From Galeruca laticollis (Eukaryota > Arthropoda > Insecta > Coleoptera > Chrysomelidae), in contig OY998175.1 of assembly GCA_963921935.1 (NCBI GenBank), positions 229,794,122 to 229,858,121 of the forward strand: a DNA stretch of 64,000 bases, in the 5' to 3' direction. Position 1 is the first letter of the stretch. Every line of letters starts with the position of its first letter. The notes below the pieces were generated by a model. It did not search any database. It had not been told where the DNA came from and saw only the letters and a program-made list of their open reading frames with translations. Positions 29,110 through 41,100 of this stretch are shown here, one piece after another. Made by a program: the position numbers and the translations under genes.

Positions 29110-32100
29110 TTTTTTATTGCAATTAACGTGCTCGGCTAGAAAGGCCACTCGCACAGGTACAGAGGAGACTTCCTTTGAGGTTGAGCTGTTGTCTTCTAGT
29201 TGTGTACTGTTGGCATTTTAGAATAATGTGTTCAACGGTGTAGATGCAGTTACAGGTTGAACAGAATGGCCGAATGTTGGATGACATAAGGTAGCCATGA
29301 GTGAATCTAGTGTGACCGATTCTTAGTCTTCTCAGCACCGCTAGGTCTTGTCTTGAGATATTTGAAGCTCCAATATAGTAAGGATGGCTTAATGAGGGTT
29401 GAATTTTTTGCAATTTTGTCGGGATGGAGTTCCAATGATTTTGCCATAGAGATTTGATCTTATGCTTGATGACTTGCTTGAGATCGGATGCAATTTGGAT
29501 GTCATCTGCATAATAGTTTAAAGTTGTGGCCCTTTTAGCTAGTTGATCAGCTAGTTCGTTTCCCATTATACCAATGTGAGATGGTGTCCATAGAATGGTA
29601 ACTGTTATATTTTGGGAAAAGGAGAGTTGGTAGGAGTCATGGATATTCTGTACAAGAGGATGGTCACTGTATATATCTTTAATGGAGTGTATAGAGGCAA
29701 GTGAGTCTGTACATATGCAGACATTTTTATTAGGAGCGGAAATATGTTTGAAGGCCTGAAGTATACTATAGAGTTCGCCGGTATGTACAGTACAAGTTGA
29801 TGATATTGTGGAAGAGATGTGTTGATATGAGGAATGTTTTTCGTCCATGGGGGCATTAAGGGAAGAGGTAGAGGAAATGTTTGAGAAATATCAATTTTGA
29901 TTGGCATTGTTTTTAGTAGTGAAGGTAAGGGTATTATTGTTGAGGATGTTGAGATATTCTGTAAGCTATCATTGGTAAACAAGCTGTATACTGGGTTAAG
30001 GGGATTGGAAGATACCAAGATAATATAGTTAAGTAATAAATGTTGACGTCTTATCCATAGAGGAGGTTCATTTGCTTCGCAGTAGAGACTTTCTACCGGG
30101 CTAGACCTAAACGCCCCCAGACACAGGCGAAGAGCTGTATTGTGTATCGAGTTCAAGACATTGATATGTGATTTAGATGCAGATATATATACGAAGCAGC
30201 CATAGTCTAATTTAGATCGAATAAGGGATCTGTATATTTTTAAGAGAGAAGTTTCGTCAGCGCACCAATGGAAGTGAGAAAGGGTTTTTATGATGTTTAG
30301 TCGTATGTATCCTTCGCTCTTTGTATCTAAAATATGTTTCTTCCAATTGAGACGGGAATCAACTATCATACCCAATATTTTGCAGTGATTTACAACCTGA
30401 AGGGGGACGTTGTTGATTATAATATTAGGGGTAGAGTTTATTGAAGACTTACTAAAATTGATGACTTTGGATTTTGTTGGGGATAAAGAGAGTCCCAATA
30501 ATTTTATCTTGTTGGACAGGGAATTTACCGCGGATTGAATTATAGAGGAGGTAGGGGACACTGACTGACTGTGGCAATATAATACTAAGTCATCGGCATA
30601 CATCGTGCATCTAATAGGAGCAGAGAAATTAGAACATAGATCATTTGTTACGAGGTTGAAGAGTGTGGGACTGAGTACAGAGCCTTGGGGTAATCCGTCG
30701 GTTTGATTGAATGTTGAGGAAAGGATACCATTAACAGATACTTTGAAGGATCTAAGCGATAAAAAGTTTTTGATAAAAGAGAACATATTTCCATTGATAT
30801 TGTGATGGGATAATTTCTCAAGTATGACATTTCTGTGTATTGTATCGAATGCACCTTCTATATCAAATGTAGCAAGTATAGTTTGTTGTTTTTTGTTTAG
30901 AGCGGTAGAGATATGACTTTGCAACGTTATCAAATTGTCCTTTCTTGACCTGTGCCGCCGAAATCCAGATTGGTCTTCTGATAAAATGCTGTATTTATCT
31001 AAATACCATATCAATCTTTTATTGATCATTTTTTCCATGACTTTGCACATTGTACAGGTTAATGAAATGGGCCTATAGGACTTGGGGGAGGTTGTTGGCT
31101 GATCAGGTTTTTTCAAGAGAATTATAATGGATATAGTCGCCAGAGGCTTGGAAACATGTTAGAGGTCCAAATTAAGTTGAACAGTTCTAAGAGTTTGAGT
31201 TGACCTAAGAAATCAAGTTTTTTAAGGAAAATATATGGCAGGTCATCAGGACCAGCAGCGGAATTTTTGCACGATTTTAACGCAGTAATAAGTTCCTAGT
31301 GAGAGAAAGGTAGGTTGAGTGAGTTTATATTTTGATTTGATGGAATTTGGCATGATAAAGGGTTATTAGTATAAGTATTTGCAATGTTTGGGTGTAGCCC
31401 ACTTCGGAATTTGTCTTAGAAATTTTCAGCAATGATCTTCGCTATTTCATGGTCATTATTTATTACCGCATCATTTGAAACAAGATGGGGAATTCCATTA
31501 TTGGTTTTGTTTCCCTGTATACCTCTGATGCATACTTGACTGGGATTTGTGTTTTCGCTTATTGACGAAACAGTTTTCCAGGAGGATTTTTTGCTTTGTT
31601 TGATAATTAATTTAGATTTTGCTCTGGCTTTTTTGAGATTAATGAGGTTTTCAGGGGTATTGTTTTGTCGGAACAGTTTTAATGCTATGTTTTGTTGTTG
31701 TACAGCGTCTTTGCAAGAAGAATTCCACCAAGGAACACTTTTCTTAGGATGGGATATATTAGTTTTACCTACATGTAATTCAGCAGCTGACAAAATAGAA
31801 TTTGAGAAAATTGCGATATTATCATCAACGCTTTCGGATAACTTAAGAGAATGTAGGACATCTTCTGTTTGTGATGTAAAACTTTTCCAGTCAGCATTCT
31901 TTAGTCGCCAGAAAGTCCTGGTTGAGATTTTTGGGTTTTGAGAGGCAATGGAAGATATAACGATAGAGAAATGATTACTATCATGTAAATCATCAACAGT
32001 ACGCCAAGTTAATGTGGGAGCAAATTTAGGATCGCATAGACTGAGATCTATGGCGGAGAAAGAACCAGAGGAGAAGTTAATATGTGTATTGGATCCTGTA

Positions 32101-32842
32101 TTTAGTAGGCAGGCATTTGTACAGTTTATTACATTTTCCACTATTTTACCCTTACCATATGTTGAGTTGGATCCCCACAAGTTATTATGCGCTTTGAAAT
32201 CTCCTACTAGAATGTAGGGATGAGGTAGTTGAAAAATGAGGTTTGCTAGTTCTTCTTCTTTTAGACAATGGTTTGGGGGAATGTATATACTGCACACATT
32301 TAATTTATTCGGGAGCCATATAGATACAGCAACAGCTTCAAGGTCGGTATTAAGGGGAAGAAGGGATGAAAATATGTCGTTAGAAACGAAAATCGAAGTA
32401 CCGCTGTTGATTACGTTGCTCTCAGTATTGTAGTTCGCGCTAGTTCTCAGGATGTTTATGCAATCATACATTTGGCTTGAACATTTATTATTATATAAAA
32501 ACTACAATTCCAACTGATGAAAATGATCTTAAACGTCAGATTGACAATATTGACATTACATTTTTATTACGACATGCGATGCGTTAGTTCTCTCTGCTCT
32601 CTGTCAAAACTCACCACTGACAACCGTAAGAAGCTGCCACATATGCATTATTTCAACAATCCATCGCGTTTCGAGAAATTGTTTGTTTCAACATGAAGAG
32701 AGAGAACGCAACAACCGCCACTGGCTCTATTGCAATTATTGCGTATGTAATAGTAGCCTTCAAAGTTTTTTAGGTGGGGAAGTTTCGAGATTGTGGCATT
32801 TGTTTCTTGGAGACACAGGATTTGAGTGTTTTCATTGGACAT
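29110..32842 (-). pseudogene. I-type LINE ORF2, frameshifted
   Basis: Decayed ORF2. Endonuclease pieces: ILCLQETNATISKLPHLKNF at about 32800, then 31416-32471 with VCSIYIPPNH, LVGDFKAHNNLWG and a DDLHDSNHFSIVI end. Reverse transcriptase at 29849-31116 with SYRPISLTCTMCKVMEKM, TFDIEGAFDTIHR, GLPQGSVLSPTLF and the catalytic MYADDLVLY. RNase H at about 29500-29848 with VHTGELYSILQAF, CICTDSLASIHSI and ILWTPSHIGIMGNELAD. Frames change at about 29850 and 31120-31415, and about 170 bp of foreign sequence (32480-32650) breaks the endonuclease. The 3' end is an A-rich tail near 29110-29120. Confidence 0.82.
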
Positions 32843-32969
32843 GAGCTGTTGGATTATTTCCAGGCCGGGAAAAAATCCATCACAATTCCATTGGATTAGC
32901 TTGAAGATTATTATTGTATATAGTGATATTGTTAATATGGACTGATGGTTCTAACGAGTTCTGTGCTAA

Positions 32970-34058
32970 TTAAGAGGTGGTATTATTTGACTCTTCGTCA
33001 GTTTGGGTTTCTGATGTGTAGCTCTTATCGTCAGACGAATGTTCAGGGTTTAGTTGATGCTTTATTTTTTTCTGTAATCTAGTCAACCGATTTTTAAGAG
33101 CCCGTTCTTTGGTTATGTTGTACATAAGAGTTAAGTCATTTAGTAGACCTTGTATATTTGCTGTGAAAGAGAGAGCTTCGTTCAATGGGTCTGACAAGCC
33201 AAATGAGTTTTCTAGGAAGGCGGTGAGTTGTGTTTTGGTCAGTGTTAGGTGAGTAGAATTGTTTTTGCATAGCTCTTGAGTAAGTAGTGGGTGTGAATTT
33301 AAAGTCCTCTTTTCCGGTCGTTTTGGGTTTTTTCTTATGCTGTTTGATTGAGTTTCGAGGTATTGTGTATAAAGGGGGGAACATCTGGTTGTCGGTCGGA
33401 GTATCTATCGGTGAGAGGGAGTTTTGAGGTTGCTATCCGTAGATAGACCTCTCTTTTGTCCTCGAGTTACAGGTAAATTTACTTGCTCGATAAGTGTCAG
33501 ATTGGGTTGATCATCTTCGACAGGTATACTCCGAGTGTTAGATACAGGAAGATTGTCAGAGTGTGTAGTAGTTGTTTGCACTATAGGAGATGGAGGTGGT
33601 GGATTTTGAATTTCAGTGTTAGGTGGATTGGTGCAAGAATCGGCGGTGTGTTCAGGGAGTTTACATAAGAAACATTCCAGTTTATCCATGCACAAAAATT
33701 CTGTAAGGAGTATTTTCGAAAGTAATTAAAAGGAATGTTTGGAGAGCGAAGTTGTCGTTTTCTGGTATAATATACGTTATTCTGAGAAAACTATGCGGTT
33801 GTTTGAGATTCTAGAGGCAAATGTTACATTTTTGGGGGTTACAATTTCTCCTACGGCTTTTATATACTCAAAGAGAGTGGTATTGGTTATGGCGTGCATG
33901 ATGATTGCTTGTTCTCTTTTAGGGAAGGTTGGTGGGCGAGGTTTTGTTTGTGCAGCAGCAACATACGACTTTGTAGCATTTGGTGAATTATGGAGAGGAG
34001 AGTTTGAAGTTGATTGTGATTGATAATTATTTATTTTGTAAGTGGCCCTGAACACCAA
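32970..34058 (-). pseudogene. I-type LINE ORF1, fragmented
   Basis: ORF1 of the same LINE in several frames: 33777-34058 (NSPNATKSYVAAAQTKPRPP, AIIMHAITNTTLFEYIKAVG), 33405-33695 with one CCHC knuckle CFLCKLPEHTADSC, about 33136-33384, and 32970-33197 (helical, ITKERALKNRLTRLQKKIK). At least two frameshifts separate them. Position directly upstream of the ORF2 pieces on the same strand ties them together. Confidence 0.65.
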
Positions 34059-34369
34059 AGCAAATACAAATGAAAAGGCGGGGGTCCCTAATGGATCCCT
34101 GAAAATATTTTGTAGGAAATAACAGTTACCTGACTTGATGTTACCGCCACTGATGAAAATAAAATGTCTTCACTTGTTAAAACTTTTGGAAATTATGTTC
34201 AATTGTTCATAGCATCGATCACAAGTATTGAAAAAAATCAAATGATGATTGTTAATTACTTACTACTTTCAACAATACACAGAAAAAAACTTATTTTGAT
34301 TTGAATTTAATGAGGTATAATTACCGATAAGCGATGTTTACTCGTCGGCTACCAACATAGGAATGACTT
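34059..34369. other. No recognised gene
   Basis: Short AT-rich stretch right of the LINE; it may include the LINE 5' leader. No feature seen. Confidence 0.4.
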
Positions 34370-34590
34370 TGTATTTACAATTAAATGTTTTCCGATATTT
34401 AAGTAAAAATCTATTTTGTATCAGCATAACAGAAAAGCAAGGAGATGTACGATTAGCTGCACCTGGTAATTCATATATCTCTTCCCTTTTCTGTTATCCT
34501 GATACAAAATCGAATTTTTACTGAAATATCGCAAATTATTTTGTTCAAAATACAAAGTTTTCGTTATTTTAACAAAAATATATCAAATTA
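34370..34590. repeat. Hairpin repeat (TCCTGATACAAA family), copy
   Basis: Fourth location of the repeat in this window, with ATTTTGTATCAGCATAACAG and TTCTGTTATCCTGATACAAA in opposite orientation. It shows the repeat is dispersed and not tied to the 0.9 kb inverted repeat. Confidence 0.7.
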
Positions 34591-34901
34591 ACTAGTGGCG
34601 CCATCTACTCCAGACTAGACTTCAACATTTACAATTATCTTCTTTATTAGTGAATTTTTGTATCGAATTAGTATAGTACTTAAAAGACGTCGTCAGTTGT
34701 CATCTCAAATATCCTCCATTGCCATAACCTAATGAATCTTTAAAGGCAGGTATTATAAATAAATATGTGAATTGCTTAAAAAAAACTTTAATTCTTATAT
34801 GTTCAGCCATATACATTATGTACAAATATCGCTCAATTTCCAAAAAAAAAACCAAATATTTACAATATAAAAACAATTTTATTTTTTTGGTAGTTCTAAT
34901 T

Positions 34902-35139
34902 CTAAGTGTTGTCTGGCGACACTTCTTGACTACCACTTTTCTCGCTGTCAACTTCGACTGAATCTCCTTCCTCGCCCGCGTTCGCGCGTCCTTTGAACTT
35001 TTTTAGTTCATCTTCCAATTTTTCGTTAATTTCTTGATTATCCTCCAAACAACTGCAATACCTACCATCAAAGATGTCCGTGTAGACGTGCTCGATGCAA
35101 GGACCCTGACTGTGTCCTTCGTACTTTTCGGTTTTCCGC
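34902..35139 (-). other. bin3: bin3 exon E (last coding exon)
   Basis: Acceptor TTTATTTAG; ends with TAG at 34902-34904. Encodes an acidic tail outside the catalytic domain (IEHVYTDIFDGRYCSCLED then a Glu/Lys-rich stretch). Not a part of the fold I recognise. Confidence 0.8.
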
Positions 35140-38100
35140 CTAAATAAAAAATCGGTATATATACGAGGTGAAATACAAAAGTTGCATGAAATTTCAAAGT
35201 TTTAATGATAGAATCGCTAATATTTTCAAAAGTATAACCATTTTACAAACATTTTTTTTACCTGTACGAAGAATCTGATCTGCCTCCGCTGATACCCATA
35301 TTCAAAGGGGTCGCTTCGACCCTTTCACTGGGAAACATGGTACTTTTCGTAAAAACCTGGATGGGTCGACGGAATCCTTTGAACTGGTGCACGGGATAAC
35401 CTAAGATTTCTCCTTTGGCGAAACCCACTGCCGGCGATAGGAGGTACTCCCGAAATTTTTCCGGGAAAAATTCTATGGAATTGTAATTGTCGTATATGGT
35501 GGACTGGAAAGGAAAAATATTAATTAATTGATATATATTTTAGAGATATTGTAGCAAACACTTACGGTTAATTTCTTTTTGCTTTTATAACTCGCCCAAT
35601 GTTGCGGTTCCAATACCAATTTACCGCCCGGTCGCAATTGGGCGTACATCCTTCTGAAGGCCTGTTTCAAACCGGCGTCGCCCCAATTCAGATGGAACCA
35701 TTTCGTGACGCTCAGACAGAGTATAACGTCGAATTGGGGTTGTTCCAAGGCTAGGAGATTGTCGTCTTCCAGTATATAGTTACACTGGAAAAGGGAAAAG
35801 TTTTTTTTTTACAGAAAACACAGTTACACTCAAAAAACGAAATTATTTATACGAGCCACATTCATACGGAAAAAACGAAAGTATTTAATAGTAGTTAACT
35901 GTACCTCTTTGAGATACTTTTGTTTCTCTTCAATAGTTTTTTCTGTGAAACTGGGCTTCCTTTAAATACTTATTGTCTTTTCAGTGTACTTCTCTTTAAA
36001 ATATTTTTGTTCTTTCATTGTAATTGTGCCTCTAATTGTTTTTTCAGTGTAACTATGCCACTTTTAAATTCGTTTTTTCAGTGCACTGAAAAAAACAGAG
36101 GTATTTGATGGAAATTACACAGAAAAAAAAAGAAAACATATTATAGAAGCGCAGTAAAACTGAAAAAACAATCAAACAAAACAAAAATATCTCAAAAAGG
36201 CAGTTACGCTGCAAAAACATCAAGGAAAACAAAAATATCTCAAAGTATTTAATGAAAACTCAGTTACAGTGTAAGAAATAAAGTATTTATTGGATATTAG
36301 AGAAGGTACAATTACACTGAAAAACGAAAGTATTTGATGGAAGCCTAGTCAAACTGATAAAACAAAGGTATTCGATGTACAGTTACACTGAAAAAACAAT
36401 TTAAAGAAAACGAAAGGAATTCAAAAAGAACAGTTACACTGAAAAAACTAAAGCATTGAATGGAAGCCCGGTTACACTAAGAAAACAAAAGTTATTAAAA
36501 AAACGAACAGTTACACTAAAAATACAAGAGCTTTGAATGTATTCAAGGAGGCACAGTCACACTGGAAAAACAAAAATATTGAATGAACCACAATTACACT
36601 GAAAAAAAGTATTTGATGAAAATACACTGAAAAGACAAAAGTATTTAATAGATATTAGAGAAGGCACAGTTACATAGAAAAAATAAAAATATTTGATAGA
36701 AACACAGTTACACTGAAAAAACGAAAGTATTCAAGGAGGCACATTCACACTAAAAAGGAAAATAAAAATAATTAAAAGAGGCACAGTTACACTGAAAAAC
36801 GAAAGTATTTGATAGAAATTATAATGAGAAAATGAAAATATTTGATAATAGCTCAGTTACATTGAAAAAACAAAAGTATTTGATGGAAACATAGATAAAC
36901 TGAAAAACGAAAGTATTTAATAGATTTTAGAGAATGCACAGTTACATAGAAAAAACAATAGGGAAAAACAAAAGTATCTGAAAGAGGCACTGTTATCCTG
37001 AAAAAACAAGAGTATTTGAAAGAAACATAGTTACACTAAAAAATCAATTAAAGGAAAACAAAGATAATTAAAAGTGTCACGGTTACACTGAAAAAACGAA
37101 AATATTGAACGAAAAAACAAATACACTTAAAAAAAGAAAGTATTTGATAGAAATTATACTGAGAATACGAAAATATTTGATAAAACCCAGTTACACTGAA
37201 AAAACAAAAGTATTTGATGGAAACATAGTTAGACTGAAAAAAACAGAAGTATTTAATAGATTTTAGAGAAAGCACAGTTACACTGAAAAAACAAGAGTAT
37301 TTGAAAGAAACATAGTTACACTAAAAAAACAATTAAAGGAAAACAAAGATAATTAAAAGTGTCACGGTTACACTGAAAAAACGAAAGTATTGAATAAAAA
37401 AACAAATACACTGAAAAAAAAGTATTTAATAGGAATTATACTGAGAAAACGAAAATATTTGATAAAAACCCAATTACACTGAAAAAACAATTGAAGGAAA
37501 ATCAAAATAATTAAAAGTATCACAGTTACACTGAAATACGAAAGTATTCAAGAAGGTTATATTACATTGAAAAAACAATTAAAGGAAAACAAAGATAATT
37601 AAAAGTGTCACAGTTACACTGAAAAAAAGAAAATGGAAAAGTGATATCCAGGATATCACCATAGGGCTAATAATATCTAAGCTTCAATATTTATAATATC
37701 ACATCTTCTTCTTTTTTCTATTAACATATATCAAGTCAATCACAAGTTAGGTCACTTCTTGGTCTAGCCAAAAATAACTACGAAACATCAGGTAGGCATC
37801 AAATGAAGTGTAACTTCTGTCATTCTGACGATGATATTGATTTATCGAAGCAATTGTCAATTTTTTAGAATTTTCAACAATTTTTATTGTATTGTGGTAT
37901 TAACTAGAAACCGTCAGTTTCATTTAAAACACTAATGACTAGATTCCACGAAGTAAGGGTCGAGACAGTTAATTTCATTAAAAAATCTTCGAGAGAAGAT
38001 TTGACCCGACTGTACCAGAAGTTACTACAAAAACGTTACAAAACATCACAAAACATTTTGTTTAACCAAGAAAGCCTTAGGAAAAAGGTAATACCAAATT

Positions 38101-41100
38101 ATGTGAATATAAAATGTCACACAAAAACACCACAAACACAAAAAGCTATAAAATGTGCTCAATGAGTTTGGATAAAAGGAGAATGTAAGAAATGGTTCAA
38201 AGTTAGAGACTCCTTAGACAACTACATAAAAGTTGTACATTCAGAACTCACATTCCAATTACATCCAGTAGAATTTTACTGTTTGGATGACAAAATTAGA
38301 GAAAGTGTCAGCACGATGAAGCATAAGAAATTTAAGAAAAAAAAAGAAAGCTACAGAATCTTGAACACAAACAACATAAAATTCAATACTCAAAACATCA
38401 TGAAACTGTAAGTACCTACATACCAACACACTTTGCACCACAATTTGAAAACCTTTCAGACACTAATTTTACAGATAGTGAAATAGAATTTTTAAATAAT
38501 GGTTTAAAGTACAGCATACCACCAAAATTTACGAATAATATTAAACAAATTATACCTACAGAGTCAGAAATAGCTTTAAAATCTAATTCAAATAATTTTC
38601 TTTATGAGAAATTAAAAATTGCCAATTTAATCAAAAATATTGAACCTTCAAAAGTTAAACGTCAAACAAAAAATGACATTACAGTTTTAAATGCAATCAA
38701 AAAGAAAGTAGAAGATAATAACCTAACAGTGACAAAATATGATAAGGGGAATACAACTGTCATTTTGACAACTGAAAATTACAATTCCAAAATATATAAC
38801 TTTATAGAATCTAGTGATGTAAAATTTCTTAAAGCAGACCCAACAAAAAAGTTTTCTAATAATGTAAGGGATATTGTTAATAATTCAAATTATCTTTTAA
38901 ATTACTACGAAAAAAGGTCTATCATACATAAGAATTCTCATTGTACACAATTATATGGAACCGTTAAATTACATAAAATAACTAAACCAATTAGACCTGT
39001 AGTTTATTATGTTAATGCTCCTAATAATATATTGGCAAAGAGGCTCAACAATATACTTAATAGTTACGGATATGAATCTTAGTACTCAATTAGAAATTCA
39101 ATAGAACTAATCAAAAAGTTGAAAGCAATCAACTTACAAGATAACTATAAACTTATTTCGTTCGATGTGACTAATATGTTCACTACAATTCCTCCTAAAG
39201 AATGTCTAATACTTGTAAGAAAATTACTAGAAGATAAAAATATTAATCCAGGAATAATATCAGATATACTTAACTTATTTGATGTATGCATTAATCAAAA
39301 TTATTTCACTTTTGACAATAAGATATATATTCAAAATGAAGGTTTACCAATGGGAAGCCCTATATCACCTATTTTGGCAAACATTTTTATGGACAATTTA
39401 GAAAGAAAGATCTTTGAAATTTCGAAAAATGTTTTATTTTGGTATAGATATGTAGATGACATATTAGCTTGTTTTATGGGTAGTGAACGACAATTAGATG
39501 TATTTTTCAACCACATCAATAATTTACACCTAAAAATTAAATTTACATTAGAAATTGAAGAAAATAGCTCAATCAATTTTCTTGATTTAAAAATTCAAAG
39601 AGTTAATAATGTACTTGATTATTCAATTTACCGAAAACCAACACAGACTGATGTGACAATTCCATATAATTCCAATCAGCCCATGTCCCATAAACTAGCG
39701 GAATATAATTCAATGATACATAGAGCTTTTTCAGTTCCTATGAACAAATGTAATTTTGATAGAGAGATTAATACAATTAGACAAATAGCAACATCCAACA
39801 GTTATCCATTAGATATGATAAATAAGCTAATTAATAAAAAAGAGGAAAAAGTGGCATTACAACTAATATTTCCTAAACAAACTGATGAAATAAAAACTTA
39901 TAAAACCATTACATATGCAGGAAATATTTCTAATAATATTTCAAAGATAATATCTTCAGCAACGAATACAACAATTTCTTTTAAAACAGAAAGTAACGTT
40001 AGTACAAAATTGTGGGTCAGACCCTTAGGAATTTTGAAATCCGATACAGTGAACACTTACGAGCACACCGATTAAAACAACCAGATAAATCCCACTAAGC
40101 AAAACATCTACTTGACACCAATCATTCATTGACACCTAACACAAAACTAGAAGTGCTGCATATTTGTGAAAAGAAACAAGAACTGGATTTCCTTGAAGAA
40201 TTGGAAATTAGAAGACATTTAAGAAACCCACAATATGAAGTTGTCAATGAACAGTTAAATCTAAGGAGTTCTCCACTAATAAATTGTTTTCTTAAGAGAT
40301 AATTGTAAAGATCAGCAGATATAGTTTTCTTGGTTTTCTATATCATTGCAGTTATACTGATCTTAATTGGAAAAATGATATCCAGGATATCACCATAGGG
40401 CTAATAAGCTTCAATATTTATAATATCACATCTTCTTCTTTTTTCTATTAACATATATTAAGTCAATCACCAATTAGGTCACTTCTTGGTCTAGCCAAAA
40501 ATAACTACGAAACATCAGGTAGGCATCAAATGAAATGTAACTTCTGTCAATCTGACAATGATATTGATTTATCGAAACAATTGTCAATTTTTTAGAATTT
40601 TCAACAATTTTTATTATATTGTGGTATTAACTAGAAACCATGAGTTTCATTTAAAACACTGATAGAAATTATACTTAGAAAATGAAAATATTTTATAAAA
40701 ACCCAGTTACACTAAAAAAACAGAAGTATTTGATGGACGCGTAGTTACACTGAAACTAAAGTATTTAATAGATATTAGAGAAGGCGCAGTTACACTGAAA
40801 AAACAATTGGAGAAAAACAACAGTATCTCAAAGAGGCACAGTTACACTGAAAAAACAAAATGCACAATTACACTGAAGAAGTACAGTTACACTAAAAAAA
40901 AGTATTTGATGAACATTACAATATAAAAACGATTAAAACAGGCAGTTACACTGAAAAAACAAAAGTATTTACAAGATGGATAGTTACACTGAGAAAACAA
41001 AAGTATTTGATGGAAGCAGAGTCACACCAAGAAAACAAAAGTATTTAATGGAAGCATAGTTACGGGCCATTCATAAATTACGTAAAGGGGGGAGTCAATG

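Larger units (their letters stand above)
37634..40660 (+). mobile_element. Penelope-like element with direct terminal repeats
   Basis: Two direct repeats of about 295-300 bp (37634-37933 and 40367-40660, both starting near TGATATCCAGGATATCACCA) flank a degenerate coding region with a Penelope-type reverse transcriptase. This is the pLTR-ORF-pLTR layout of Penelope elements. It sits inside the intron satellite, which resumes on both sides. It lies opposite in strand to the host gene. Confidence 0.88.

Noticed and set aside
33739..34023. Plus-strand 94-residue ORF
   Set aside because: Antisense of LINE ORF1 fragment that has a recognisable partner downstream.
35800..37620. CRISPR-like regular repeats in the bin3 intron
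   Set aside because: Units are degenerate and spacers are just part of the unit; eukaryotic intron satellite, no cas genes.
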